In this document: positions 24,370-32,400 of the stretch, in pieces
How positions within the stretch are numbered: the stretch's first letter is position 1
Layout: each line of letters begins with the position of its first letter
DNA from: Paraburkholderia polaris
GTDB taxonomy: Bacteria > Pseudomonadota > Gammaproteobacteria > Burkholderiales > Burkholderiaceae
Assembly: GCF_012927345.1 (NCBI RefSeq)
Contig: NZ_JABBGJ010000021.1
Location: forward strand, 62,001 to 126,000
Direction of reading: 5' to 3'
DNA length: 64,000 nucleotides
The notes under the pieces: model-generated
Seen by the model: the letters and a program-made list of their open reading frames with translations, nothing else
What the model was told of the DNA's origin: nothing
The model's database searches: none
Translations under genes and position numbers: made by a program

Positions 24370-24753
24370 TCAAACCGCGTACTGCGCGATCCCGTTCCCG
24401 AACGACCAGTTCTCCTTCAGCACCTCGACGAGATTGATGAACACATCCTCTCGTCGCAGTCCCGGCGACTCCGCCAGTTCATCCGCCATGCGCTTGTACA
24501 GCGCCTTCTTTTGTTCGAGGGTGCGCGTGTTGTTCAACGTGATCTGAATCACCACGAGATCGTCGCTGCGTTCGATGTTCAGATACTGCTTGTCGTACAC
24601 AAAATTGCTCGCCTCGTGCTCGGTGATGAGCATGAAGATGTCGTCTTTCGGCACATTGAACGTGTCCACCAGCGAACGCTGAATGCTGTCCGTCAGCGCC
24701 TTCCGGTATTCCGCCGGCTTGCCGGCGCGCAATGCGATTCGTGTGAGCGGCAT
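24370..24753 (-). CDS. Tautomerase-superfamily protein
   Basis: This 127-residue protein starts MPLTRIALRAGK, so Pro2 becomes the N-terminal catalytic proline after Met removal, as in 4-oxalocrotonate tautomerase and MSAD relatives. Two beta-alpha-beta units can be traced (2-45 and 68-120), giving the double-length tautomerase_2 type. AGGAG lies seven bases before the ATG ending at 24753. It diverges from a LysR regulator with 100 bases between starts, the usual layout for a regulator and its target. The substrate is unknown. Two weak GC-rich inverted repeats follow it towards modE. Confidence 0.78.
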   Translation of the reverse strand: MPLTRIALRAGKPAEYRKALTDSIQRSLVDTFNVPKDDIFMLITEHEASNFVYDKQYLNIERSDDLVVIQITLNNTRTLEQKKALYKRMADELAESPGLRREDVFINLVEVLKENWSFGNGIAQYAV

Positions 24754-24817
24754 GGTGAAACTCCTTGGTTGCAGTGATTGGGTAAACACAGCTTAGGCGC
24801 GCTCAGTCATAATGAAC

Positions 24818-24831
24818 AGCCATCATTGGCT
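24818..24831. promoter_or_regulatory. Candidate LysR operator between tautomerase and lysR genes
   Basis: AGCCA and TGGCT flank TCAT as a perfect 5-bp inverted repeat, overlapping AATG...CATT (24811-24827 region). It lies 23 bases before the lysR start and 65 before the tautomerase start. It is short, so the call is weak. Confidence 0.35.
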
Positions 24832-24853
24832 ATTTCATCCATATTCAACCGAA

Positions 24854-25705
24854 ATGAAAGTTCTCGATCTCGATGCAGTGCGCGCCTTCGTGCTGGTCGC
24901 CGATCTGCACAGCTTCACGCGGGCTGCCGACGCGCTCGACACCACGCAATCGGCCGTCAGCTTGAAACTCAAGCGGCTGGAGGCGCATCTCGGCAAGCAG
25001 TTAGTGGAGCGCACGCCGCGCGTCGTGCGTCTTTCCGCAGACGGCAACGCGTTCCTTGGCGCAGCCCGCGATCTGCTGAACGCGCATGAGCGGGCGCTGG
25101 GTTCGCTGTCGGTGGAGCGTCGGCGGCTCACGCTGGGGCTGAGTGAGCATGTCGCGGGAACCAATCTGCCGCAGTTGCTTGCGCGGCTCAACGCGCACGA
25201 TCCGGGTCTGGTGGTCGAATTGCATCTGGGCAGGTCGGCAGCGCTGCTCGCGCAATTCGACGAACGGCGCCTCGACGCGGTGATCATTCGCTATGGTGCC
25301 GACGAGCCGCCGCGTGACGACGCACAGGTACTGTTCAGCGAGCCGCTTGGCTGGCTCGCTATGCCGGAATGGCTGCCGCGCGTCGGCGAACCGTTGGCAT
25401 TGGCGCTGCTGAGTCCGCCGTGCAACGTGCGCGACGTCGCGTTGCACACGCTGAATGAGGCGGGGCTTGCATGGCAGGAAGTGTTCGTCGGCGGCGGCGT
25501 GGCGGCGGTCGGCGCCGCTGTCGCGGCCGGTCTAGCCGTGTCGCCGCTGGCGCGCAGAGTAGCGCCGCGAGGGTTGGTCGATGTCGGTGCCCGGCTGGGT
25601 TTGCCTCAGCTGCCCGAATCGCGCGTGACCTTGCATTCGCGAGTGAGGGATAAGCGGTCGATGGAGACGTTGCGGTTGGTGACGAATGGGTTGGCAAGCG
25701 CTTGA
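24854..25705 (+). CDS. LysR-family transcriptional regulator
   Basis: This 283-residue regulator has the winged helix-turn-helix at 5-60 (FVLVADLHSFTRAADALDTT then QSAVSLKLKRLE) and a C-terminal periplasmic-binding-like effector domain. The ATG at 24854 (MKVLDLDAVRAF) is preferred over one 14 codons upstream because the helix-turn-helix then begins at the usual distance. It diverges from the tautomerase gene, its likely target. The effector domain gives no ligand clue. Confidence 0.85.
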   Translation: MKVLDLDAVRAFVLVADLHSFTRAADALDTTQSAVSLKLKRLEAHLGKQLVERTPRVVRLSADGNAFLGAARDLLNAHERALGSLSVERRRLTLGLSEHVAGTNLPQLLARLNAHDPGLVVELHLGRSAALLAQFDERRLDAVIIRYGADEPPRDDAQVLFSEPLGWLAMPEWLPRVGEPLALALLSPPCNVRDVALHTLNEAGLAWQEVFVGGGVAAVGAAVAAGLAVSPLARRVAPRGLVDVGARLGLPQLPESRVTLHSRVRDKRSMETLRLVTNGLASA

Positions 25706-25747
25706 AGCATTCGGCGCTTTATCATGAAAACCCAAGCGGCTAGGGTA

Positions 25748-25753
25748 TATAAT
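25748..25753 (+). promoter_or_regulatory. -10 element placing transcription at the DUF4160 start codon
   Basis: A perfect TATAAT lies 7 bases before ATG 25761, the codon that begins the conserved MPIIARIEG. If used, transcription would start at about 25760, making the message leaderless. No good -35 is seen. Confidence 0.45.
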
Positions 25754-25760
25754 GGCAGCT

Positions 25761-26004
25761 ATGCCCATCATCGCCCGGATCGAGGGGCTGATCGTGGTTA
25801 TCTACCCTCATGATCACGCTCCGCCTCATGTTCATGTTCTCGGTCCGGATGGTGAGATTATCTTTATCTTGAATTGTCCCGACGGCCCGGTTTCCATCCG
25901 CGATGGCTCGAGGGTATTCAGAACGCGAAGCGCGCCGGCTGGCAAAACGCATTAACGAAATGGTGCCGTTCCTGTGCTCCGCATGGAAAGGAATCCACGC
26001 ATGA
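25761..26004 (+). pseudogene. DUF4160 family protein, frameshifted
   Basis: The first part reads MPIIARIEGLIVVIYPHDHA then PPHVHVLGPDGEIIF, the DUF4160 core with its D-H-x-P-P-H-x-H motif. In that frame the protein ends at 25955 in an unrelated tail. From about 25903, a shift into the next frame restores the expected C-terminus (GYSEREARRLAKRINEMV, then CSAWKGIHA), which stops at 26002-26004 inside an ATGA overlap with the DUF2442 start. The family pattern and the coupled stop both argue that the ancestral gene spanned both frames and now has a one-base insertion (or two-base loss) near 25895-25915. DUF4160-DUF2442 pairs resemble small toxin-antitoxin modules; function is unproven. Confidence 0.6.
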
Positions 26005-26402
26005 ACAGCAGTGAAGAATGGCGGCTTGCGCGGGAACGCGGCGCCGAAACTGCCAAGCGTCCTGCCGCGCGCAGCGCATGCTATAAGCCGCGCACCAAAC
26101 GGCTCGAAATCACGCTGACCAATGACATTTCGCTGTTGGTGCCAGTCGCCTATATCGAGGGTTTGCACAACGCGTCGGCAGCGGATTTGCGCTCGATTGA
26201 GATTTTCGGTCTCGGTTCGGCGCTCGTTTTTCCGGCGCTCGACGTCGTCGTGTCGGTGCATGGCCTTATCGACGGTGTATTCGGCTCGAAAGCATGGATG
26301 CGCGATATCGGCCGCAGCGGCGGCAGCGTGAAATCCGAGGCGAAATCGGCTGCAGCCCGCGAGAATGGCAAGAAAGGTGGCCGTCCGCGTAAAGCGGCAT
26401 GA
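26001..26402 (+). CDS. DUF2442 family protein
   Basis: This 133-residue protein matches DUF2442: a beta-rich core (LEITLTNDISLLVPVAYIEG, then IEIFGLGSALVFPALDVVVSV) and the typical basic C-terminus GSVKSEAKSAAARENGKKGG ending RPRKAA, which resembles a DNA-binding tail. AAAGGAA eight bases before ATG 26001 is a good ribosome site. The start overlaps the stop of the DUF4160 frame as ATGA, indicating a two-gene unit. Partners of this kind are candidate antitoxins, but no experimental role is known to me. Confidence 0.78.
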   Translation: MNSSEEWRLARERGAETAKRPAARSACYKPRTKRLEITLTNDISLLVPVAYIEGLHNASAADLRSIEIFGLGSALVFPALDVVVSVHGLIDGVFGSKAWMRDIGRSGGSVKSEAKSAAARENGKKGGRPRKAA

Positions 26403-26475
26403 AGCGGCGAGGCGGCGGTGCCCTAGGTTCGCCGGGGACTAAGGCCAAACGCAAACGCGGCGCCTGAACCAGAGC

Positions 26476-27081
26476 TCAGTGGAGAATCGGCGGCAACGAG
26501 CCGCTGCTTGCCGTAGCAGGATTAGCGGTTGCGGCCGCGGGGCTCGCCGTTACGTTCGCGGCCTTGGCAGGCGCGTTCGTGGGGACGCCAGCCGGTTTGG
26601 CCGCGCCGGTTTTCGCCGCAACCTCGACCATGTGAGCATGCGCTGTATGGCCTTGAACCAGGTTGGCGCGCATGATCCTGCCTTGACCCGGTTTAGCCTG
26701 AGCAATGTGCGCGTGCGGCTTTTTACCCTGTGCCACCACGACTGCCTTCGACTTTTGCTTGCCCGCGCCCTTGACCACGCCGCCGTGGGTAACATTCTTG
26801 GCCGTGACCTTCTTCACGCCGCCATGAGCCGCCGCCTTGGCGCCGTTCTTCGACGCCGACGCAACCCGCTGAGTGCTATGTTGAGCGCTCGCCGCGTGCT
26901 TCGAACCCGCCTTCGCGGCAGCGGTAGATTTAATCTTTGCGGCACCCGTCGTTTTCTTTGCGTGCTTCGCCAGATGCCCGGTCGACTCGGGCGGATTCCA
27001 CACTTCCGCATAACCCGCAGCGATTGCCGCGCCGGACACACACCACACTGCAATTGCCATTGCTACTGCTCGAACCCACAT
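26476..27081 (-). CDS. Ala/Lys/His-rich exported protein of unknown function
   Basis: This 201-residue protein has a Sec signal peptide (MWVRAVAMAIAVWCVSGAAI, cleavage near AAIAA-GYA). The mature chain is low-complexity and strongly basic: Ala, Lys, His, Gly and Val dominate, with repeated AKxGxK-like stretches and several HAH/AHGG segments, ending in an Ala/Pro/Thr-rich tail. This composition resembles histone-H1-like or metal-coordinating periplasmic proteins but no family is recognised. Two AGGAG sequences precede the ATG, the outer one at a good distance. It diverges from the Xre/RES module across a short A/T-rich promoter region (27082-27193). Confidence 0.7.
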   Translation of the reverse strand: MWVRAVAMAIAVWCVSGAAIAAGYAEVWNPPESTGHLAKHAKKTTGAAKIKSTAAAKAGSKHAASAQHSTQRVASASKNGAKAAAHGGVKKVTAKNVTHGGVVKGAGKQKSKAVVVAQGKKPHAHIAQAKPGQGRIMRANLVQGHTAHAHMVEVAAKTGAAKPAGVPTNAPAKAANVTASPAAATANPATASSGSLPPILH

Positions 27082-27193
27082 CTCCTGCTTCTCCTGATCT
27101 TCGGCTTCATAACGAGCCGGGATTATATTCTCTTGCAAAAATCCACTTTTAGACTAATATAAATTTTAAGTACATATAAGGACTCACCCACTC

Positions 27194-27631
27194 ATGGCTC
27201 ACGCTGCCCGCGCCACCCAGCCCGAACCGCCGATCCGCCGGCCGGTTTCGGAACCCACGCTCACCGAAATGTCGGCGGCAGGCCTGCGCGCGTTCTTCAA
27301 CATCGCACGAGACTGGGACTTGAGCGCCGAAGAGCAGATCGTGTTGCTGGGCTCGCCGGGCCGCTCCACCTACTTCAAATGGAAATCCGCACCGGCGACA
27401 GCACGTCTGGGACGCGACACGCTGGAACGCCTGTCGCTGCTGCTTGGCATCTATAAGGCGCTGCAAATCCTGCTGCCGCAGCCCAGCGCCGCCGACACCT
27501 GGATCAAGCGCCCCAACAGCGCGCCGCCGTTCGGCGGCCGCCGCGCGCTGGACCGCATGCTGGCCGGCAACATCAGCGATCTCGTGGCCGTGCGCCAGTA
27601 TCTCGACGCGATGCGAGGCGGCTGGGCGTGA
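27194..27631 (+). CDS. MbcA/ParS/Xre-type antitoxin (DUF2384)
   Basis: This 145-residue protein combines an Xre-like helix-turn-helix region (about 35-85) with a C-terminal toxin-binding domain; W102 in TWIKRPN, the FGGRRALDRMLAG segment and the terminal YLDAMRGGW motif are diagnostic for RES-partner antitoxins. It neutralises the RES protein and should autorepress the operon. AAGGA lies about a dozen bases before the ATG. The upstream region is A/T-rich with a TTGCAA (27133) and TATAAA (27158) that could form a loosely spaced promoter. Stop and toxin start overlap (GTGA). Confidence 0.9.
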   Translation: MAHAARATQPEPPIRRPVSEPTLTEMSAAGLRAFFNIARDWDLSAEEQIVLLGSPGRSTYFKWKSAPATARLGRDTLERLSLLLGIYKALQILLPQPSAADTWIKRPNSAPPFGGRRALDRMLAGNISDLVAVRQYLDAMRGGWA

Positions 27632-28329
27632 CAGAACCGCATTGGCAGCACCGCTGGCGCAGCGCGCCGCTCGACTGGTCGCCCGCGTATCGCGTGATTC
27701 CGACGCGCTTTCCGGCCGTCAATCTTTTCGACCGGGTCGCATCGCCCGAAGATTTCGACGCCCTCTACGCGCTCGAAGCGATGACCAACGACCGCTTGCG
27801 CACCGAAGTCGGCGAACTCGATCTGGTGCCACGCGAAGAGCGCCGTTTCGGCCCGGGATACGGACCGATCATGGCGGCGTTAACGCACCTGAATCCGCTC
27901 GGCAGCCGCTTCTCGGACGGCACGTATGGCGTGTTCTATTGCGCCCGTTCGCGTGCCACGGCGATCGCCGAGACGCGCTATCACACCGGAAAATTTCTGC
28001 AGGCGACCGCCGAGCCGCCCATGCGGCAGCAGATGCGGCTCTACACGGTGGCGGCGCGAGGCAACGTGGTCGATATCCGCGCCGACGAATCGCTCGATGT
28101 GGCGGTGCTCTCGCCCGACGACTATGTCGCCGGACAATCGCTCGGCCGTGCCGTGCGCGAGGCCGGCGCGCCGGGCATTGTGTATCCGTCGGTGCGGGAT
28201 GACGAAGGCGAGTGCCTCGCCGCGTTCAGAACCACGCTGCTGCGCGACTGCCATCACGCGGCGTATCTGGAATACAACTGGAACGGCACGAGCATCGATA
28301 TCGTGTTCGAGCTCAATCAGGTGGGCTAA
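27628..28329 (+). CDS. RES-domain toxin (NAD+-degrading)
   Basis: This 233-residue protein has the RES fold of bacterial toxins that deplete NAD+, halting growth. The conserved Arg is in AYRVIPTRFP (about 20-29), Glu in ATAIAETRYH (about 111-120) and Ser in IVYPSVRDDE (about 183-192), in the expected order. Length fits the family. The start is GTG overlapping the antitoxin stop, so synthesis is coupled and low. It converges on a phosphatase gene. It is intact by inspection. Confidence 0.88.
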   Translation: MTEPHWQHRWRSAPLDWSPAYRVIPTRFPAVNLFDRVASPEDFDALYALEAMTNDRLRTEVGELDLVPREERRFGPGYGPIMAALTHLNPLGSRFSDGTYGVFYCARSRATAIAETRYHTGKFLQATAEPPMRQQMRLYTVAARGNVVDIRADESLDVAVLSPDDYVAGQSLGRAVREAGAPGIVYPSVRDDEGECLAAFRTTLLRDCHHAAYLEYNWNGTSIDIVFELNQVG

Positions 28330-28343
28330 GCGACTCGCAACAA

Positions 28344-29081
28344 TCACGGCAACGCCAACGCTGCCGCCCCGCTCTCTCGCGCTGCCTCAACCGAGATCGA
28401 CCAGCGCCGCAACGCCTGAGGCTCCACGATTGTCAGCTTGCCGCCGGGCCCGAATGCGCCGGTGTCGATGAAAACCTGTGAGCCGATCTGCTGGATGTCG
28501 CGCATCGGCGTATGGCCGCAATAGGTCAGCGAAAGGCCGCGCTGCCGCTGCGGATCGCCATTGCCCAAGGCCAGATCGCGACCCCACAGTAATTGCTGGC
28601 GGGTTTCGTCGGAAAAATTCCCGGCGTCGAGTTCGGCGTCCGTGCCGAAGAATTCGGCATGCAGAATATTGAAGCGCTCCTTACCGCTGCCGACCACACG
28701 CACGAGCGGTAGCGCCCGCAGAGGTTCGGCGTATTGCTGCAAACGTTCGTCGGACAAATTCGCCGCCCATATGCCACCGATTCCATACCACCACTGACGC
28801 CGCACACGCCCATCGGCGACGGCGCACAAGGTGTCTTCGTGATTGCCGAGCACCGCGTGAAACCACGGCTTGTCGAGCAGTGCCAACGCCTGCTCGGAAT
28901 GTTCGCCGCGGTCCACCAGATCGCCGACCGAAAAGAGCCGGTCGCGCGCCGGGTCGAACGCGATGTCGCGCAGCAAATAGCGCAGCGCATCGACACAGCC
29001 ATGCAAATCGCCGACGACAAAGTCGCGGCCGCTCTGATTGGCCGGATGATGCTGGACGGAGTTGACGAGTACGGAAGCCAT
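28344..29081 (-). CDS. Serine/threonine-type metallophosphoesterase (PrpE/lambda phosphatase-like)
   Basis: This 245-residue metallophosphatase carries the complete dinuclear-metal motifs: GDLHGC (about 23-28), GDLVDRG (about 52-58) and GNHE (about 79-82), with later histidines in LHAEFF and YCGHTPM. This layout matches phage lambda protein phosphatase and bacterial PrpA/PrpE or ApaH-like proteins, acting on phosphoproteins or dinucleoside polyphosphates. I use the ATG ending at 29081 (MASVLVNSVQ); two upstream in-frame ATGs are possible. It is not in an operon, and the physiological substrate is unknown. Confidence 0.82.
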   Translation of the reverse strand: MASVLVNSVQHHPANQSGRDFVVGDLHGCVDALRYLLRDIAFDPARDRLFSVGDLVDRGEHSEQALALLDKPWFHAVLGNHEDTLCAVADGRVRRQWWYGIGGIWAANLSDERLQQYAEPLRALPLVRVVGSGKERFNILHAEFFGTDAELDAGNFSDETRQQLLWGRDLALGNGDPQRQRGLSLTYCGHTPMRDIQQIGSQVFIDTGAFGPGGKLTIVEPQALRRWSISVEAARESGAAALALP

Positions 29082-29230
29082 TCGCTCATGATAATGCGGC
29101 ATCCGCAAGTGCGTATGCGCGTTGCCCATCTTTTCCCGGCGTCCCCGCTTCGCTCAAATGGCGTAGAAATGACGCAAAAACGACACATTCCCGGCATGAA
29201 TTACCGAAAAATGCGCCGCCCGCGACGCTG

Positions 29231-30658
29231 TTATTGCTGTCCGCGCAGCTTGGCCACCTGATCCACCGTCACCGTAGACTGCGGATTACCGAACTGTTTG
29301 GTCACATAGTTCGTGATAGCCGCCACTTGATCGTCGGTGAGCTGGGTGCCGAACGCGGGCATCAGCACGTCAGCCTGTTTCGTCGTACGACTGACGCCGT
29401 GCAGGATCACCATCGCCAGATTGTTGGCGTCGCTTGCGCCGACCGCCGAGTTGTGGATTAGCGACGGATACGCACCCGGCGCGCTTGCACCGACGCCCTG
29501 ACCGGTCCAGTTATGGCACGTCGCGCAATTGGCGATGAACAGCTGCGCACCGTTCACCGCATGAATCGTGGTGCCGCGCAACGAGGTGACGTCGTCGACG
29601 GCGGGATTGCCCCACTGGTCGCGCGGACGCGATTCTCCGCCGTTGATCGGCGGCACCGAGCGCAAATACGTGACGATCGAGCCGATGTCCTCGTGCGTCA
29701 GATACTGCGTGCTGTCTGTCACCACCTCGGCCATTGGGCCCGCCGCATTGGCGCGGCCCGGCGCTGTGCCGGTCGACAGATACGCCGCCAGTTCGTCATC
29801 GCTCCAATTGCCCACGCCGCTGTTCTTGTCCGATGTGATGTTGTGCGCATGCCAGCCGGCCTGGACCGCACCGGAGAAGCGCGAACTCGTCTTCAAACCC
29901 TGTGTGAAATTGCGCGGCGTATGGCATTCCTCGCAATGCGCGAGACCTTGGACCAGATACGCGCCGCGGTTCCACTCGGCGCTTTGCTTCGGATCGGGGA
30001 CGAAACGGCCTTCGTCGAAATTGAACAGATTCCAGAACACCATCATCCAGCGCTGGTTGAACGGAAATTTCAGGCTATTGCTCGGCGGTGCGTAGTGGAT
30101 CGGCGTCAGCGTGTTCAGATACGCGCGAATCGCCAGCACGTCCTGATCGGTGACTTTGGTGTATTCCGCGTACGGGAAGGCCGGATACAACCGCTCGCCA
30201 CTCTTGCCGATACCTTCATGCATCGCGCGCAGAAAATCGGCGTCACTCCATTGGCCGATGCCGGTGTCCGGGTCGGGCGTGATGTTCGGCGTCACGATCG
30301 TGCCGAACGGCGTGTTGATCGGCAGGCCACCCGCGAACGGGCGGGTTTTGTCAGCCGTGTGGCAGGCGACGCAGTCGCCGGCGCGCGCAAGGTATTCACC
30401 GCGTTTCACGAGATCCCCGCTGACCGCCACCGTCGGTGTGGCCGCCGCATTGGCCGGTTGCGAGGCATCGTCCGCGCGAGCCTGCGTGATCGGCAGTTCG
30501 TCGTTATGTCGCGCAGATGGCCCGTACGCTTCGTGCCAGGCGACATACAGCGCAAACAGCGAAAAGATGGCCGCTAGCGTCGCCACCCGAAAGCGGCGAC
30601 GACGCGTGTTCTGAACAAGCGCATTGGCCGGCTGGACGCGAGCGGTGTTCTTCGTCAT
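29231..30658 (-). CDS. Triheme membrane-bound cytochrome c subunit of a sugar/alcohol dehydrogenase
   Basis: This 475-residue protein has an N-terminal membrane anchor/signal (FRVATLAAIFSLFALYVAW at about 23-41) and three c-type heme sites: CVACH, CEECH and CATCH, with one cytochrome domain each. It matches the cytochrome subunit of FAD-dependent gluconate, sorbitol or glucose dehydrogenase complexes, which passes electrons to ubiquinone at the periplasmic face. GGAGAG precedes the ATG. It follows the GMC flavoprotein gene by 20 bases on the same strand, and the small subunit gene precedes both, giving the full three-subunit enzyme. Confidence 0.9.
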   Translation of the reverse strand: MTKNTARVQPANALVQNTRRRRFRVATLAAIFSLFALYVAWHEAYGPSARHNDELPITQARADDASQPANAAATPTVAVSGDLVKRGEYLARAGDCVACHTADKTRPFAGGLPINTPFGTIVTPNITPDPDTGIGQWSDADFLRAMHEGIGKSGERLYPAFPYAEYTKVTDQDVLAIRAYLNTLTPIHYAPPSNSLKFPFNQRWMMVFWNLFNFDEGRFVPDPKQSAEWNRGAYLVQGLAHCEECHTPRNFTQGLKTSSRFSGAVQAGWHAHNITSDKNSGVGNWSDDELAAYLSTGTAPGRANAAGPMAEVVTDSTQYLTHEDIGSIVTYLRSVPPINGGESRPRDQWGNPAVDDVTSLRGTTIHAVNGAQLFIANCATCHNWTGQGVGASAPGAYPSLIHNSAVGASDANNLAMVILHGVSRTTKQADVLMPAFGTQLTDDQVAAITNYVTKQFGNPQSTVTVDQVAKLRGQQ

Positions 30659-30678
30659 TGTGGCTCTCCGTTCAGGGC

Positions 30679-32280
30679 TCAGATTTCACGCTTGAGCTTG
30701 TCGGCCAGTTTCAGCGACAAGGCCGCGATCGTCAGCGTGCAATTGACGGAGGCAGCAGTCGGCATCACGCCGCTGCTGGCGATGAACAGATTGGAGTGAT
30801 CGTGCGTGCGGCAATCCGCGTCGACGACCGAATCCCCGGGATCGCTGCCCATGATGGTGGTACCCATGATGTGATTGTTCGGCGCGAACGTATCGTCGAA
30901 CGAGACCTCGGCGCCGCCGAACAGCGAGGCGATCTGCGCATACAGTTCATGCGTGTTCGCCGCGCTCTTCTTCACGTAGTCGTTGATCGAGTAGTAGATC
31001 TCGGGCTGCGAAATACCGAGTGCGTCCTTGTGATCCGCCGAAGGCACCACGCGGTTCTGCGGCTCCGGCAGATGCTCGTGAAAGCTGTTGATGTTCAGCG
31101 TGCGTGCTGCGCGGTCGCGGATCTGCCGGTCGAGCTCGGCGCCGGTGAGGCCTTTTTTCAGCAGGTCGGCGGTCACGCCCATAGTTGGCACACCGTTCGA
31201 CAGATGCAGCTTTTTCGCAGCGTAATCGGAGCGGAAGGCGCCGTCGCGGAAGTTGACAATCGAGGTCATCTCCATCGGCCCGCGTCCGGGCCACAGCGGT
31301 TCGTTGGCGAGGAAGGTGACGCCTGTGCCCGGATGGTCCATCAGGTTACGGCCCACCTGGTCGGAGCTGTTGCCAATACCGTGCGGGAATTTGTCGGTGG
31401 TCGACATCAGCATCAGCTTCGGCGTTTCGATGCCGTTTGCGGCGAGCACGAACAGCTTGCCCGTCACGCGTGTGCTGTTGCCGTTCGGGTCCTTGTAGTG
31501 GACGGCCGTGATGAGCCCTTTGTTGTCCGCTTCGACGCGGTACACGACCGCCTCGGGGATCAGCTTCGCGCCGGCCTGCTCGGCCTTCTCCGCATGCACC
31601 ACGCCGTTGTACATCGCCGCGATCGGGCAGATCGGCATGCAGTTGTTGTTGCCGCAGCAAGTGGGCCGCGCATCGTACGGACGGCTGTTGCGCGCCACCG
31701 GTTCGGGCACCACCTTGAAGCCCCGCGCGTTGAGCACGTCGCTAAAGCGCTGATCCATGTACGAGAGCGGCAGTTGGCTCATCGGATAAGGCTTCGAGCG
31801 CGGCGAACCGAGATCGACCGTGTTGTCCGGCCCGGAAACGCCCAATTGCATTTCAGCCGCCGAATACCACGGCTCCAGTGTTTCATACGGATAAGGCCAA
31901 TCACGCCCTACGCCATACAGCTTGTGCAACTGGAAGTCCGACGGCAACAGCCGCCACGCAGCGGCCGCCCAGTGCCACGTCGTGCCGCCGACCAGCCGCA
32001 CATACTGTGAGTTGTACGGATAGTCGCCCTTCTGGATCAGGTAATTGTTGGCGGGCGCGTACTCGGGATGCGGCGCGTACGGCGTGGATGGATATGGCGT
32101 CGCGAAGTCGGACTTGGCAGGTGAGTTGCGGAAGTTCTCGACGATCTGCCAGCGCGGAACGCGCGGCCCGGCTTCGAGCAAAATCACCGACGCACCGGCC
32201 AACGCCATCTGATGTGCAACCAGCCCGCCTGCCACGCCCGACCCGACTACGACGATGTCGGCGGAATTTGAGTTTGCCAT
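30679..32280 (-). CDS. GMC-family FAD oxidoreductase, catalytic subunit of a membrane sugar dehydrogenase
   Basis: This 533-residue glucose-methanol-choline oxidoreductase has its FAD-binding motif VVGSGVAGGLVAHQMA near the N-terminus and a C-terminal FAD/active-site segment HDHSNLFIASSGVMPTAASV. A cysteine cluster TCCGNNNCMPICPIAAMYN resembles the three-Cys segment that ligates a 3Fe-4S cluster in FAD-dependent glucose and gluconate dehydrogenases. The enzyme oxidises a sugar or sugar acid in the periplasm and is carried out by its small-subunit partner through Tat. The ATG ending at 32280 gives MANSNSADIVV; upstream codons add nothing. Exact substrate (gluconate, sorbitol, glucose) is not decidable. 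Confidence 0.9.
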   Translation of the reverse strand: MANSNSADIVVVGSGVAGGLVAHQMALAGASVILLEAGPRVPRWQIVENFRNSPAKSDFATPYPSTPYAPHPEYAPANNYLIQKGDYPYNSQYVRLVGGTTWHWAAAAWRLLPSDFQLHKLYGVGRDWPYPYETLEPWYSAAEMQLGVSGPDNTVDLGSPRSKPYPMSQLPLSYMDQRFSDVLNARGFKVVPEPVARNSRPYDARPTCCGNNNCMPICPIAAMYNGVVHAEKAEQAGAKLIPEAVVYRVEADNKGLITAVHYKDPNGNSTRVTGKLFVLAANGIETPKLMLMSTTDKFPHGIGNSSDQVGRNLMDHPGTGVTFLANEPLWPGRGPMEMTSIVNFRDGAFRSDYAAKKLHLSNGVPTMGVTADLLKKGLTGAELDRQIRDRAARTLNINSFHEHLPEPQNRVVPSADHKDALGISQPEIYYSINDYVKKSAANTHELYAQIASLFGGAEVSFDDTFAPNNHIMGTTIMGSDPGDSVVDADCRTHDHSNLFIASSGVMPTAASVNCTLTIAALSLKLADKLKREI

Positions 32281-32400
32281 TGTTGCCCTCTTCTTCTGGC
32301 TTATCGTTGCTTGCTGGTCCCGCGTGCCGGCGTTTCGTCGAACGACTTGATCAAACGATACGGCGCCACGACGATATGGCACGCGCGAGAGGAACGTCGT

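Noticed and set aside
26479..27162. A 227-codon plus-strand frame opposite the Ala/Lys/His-rich gene.
   Set aside because: The minus-strand frame has a signal peptide and tandem AGGAG sites; the plus-strand frame has neither.
28330..28343. Possible terminator between the convergent RES toxin and phosphatase genes.
   Set aside because: Only 14 bases of spacer and no stem-loop visible.
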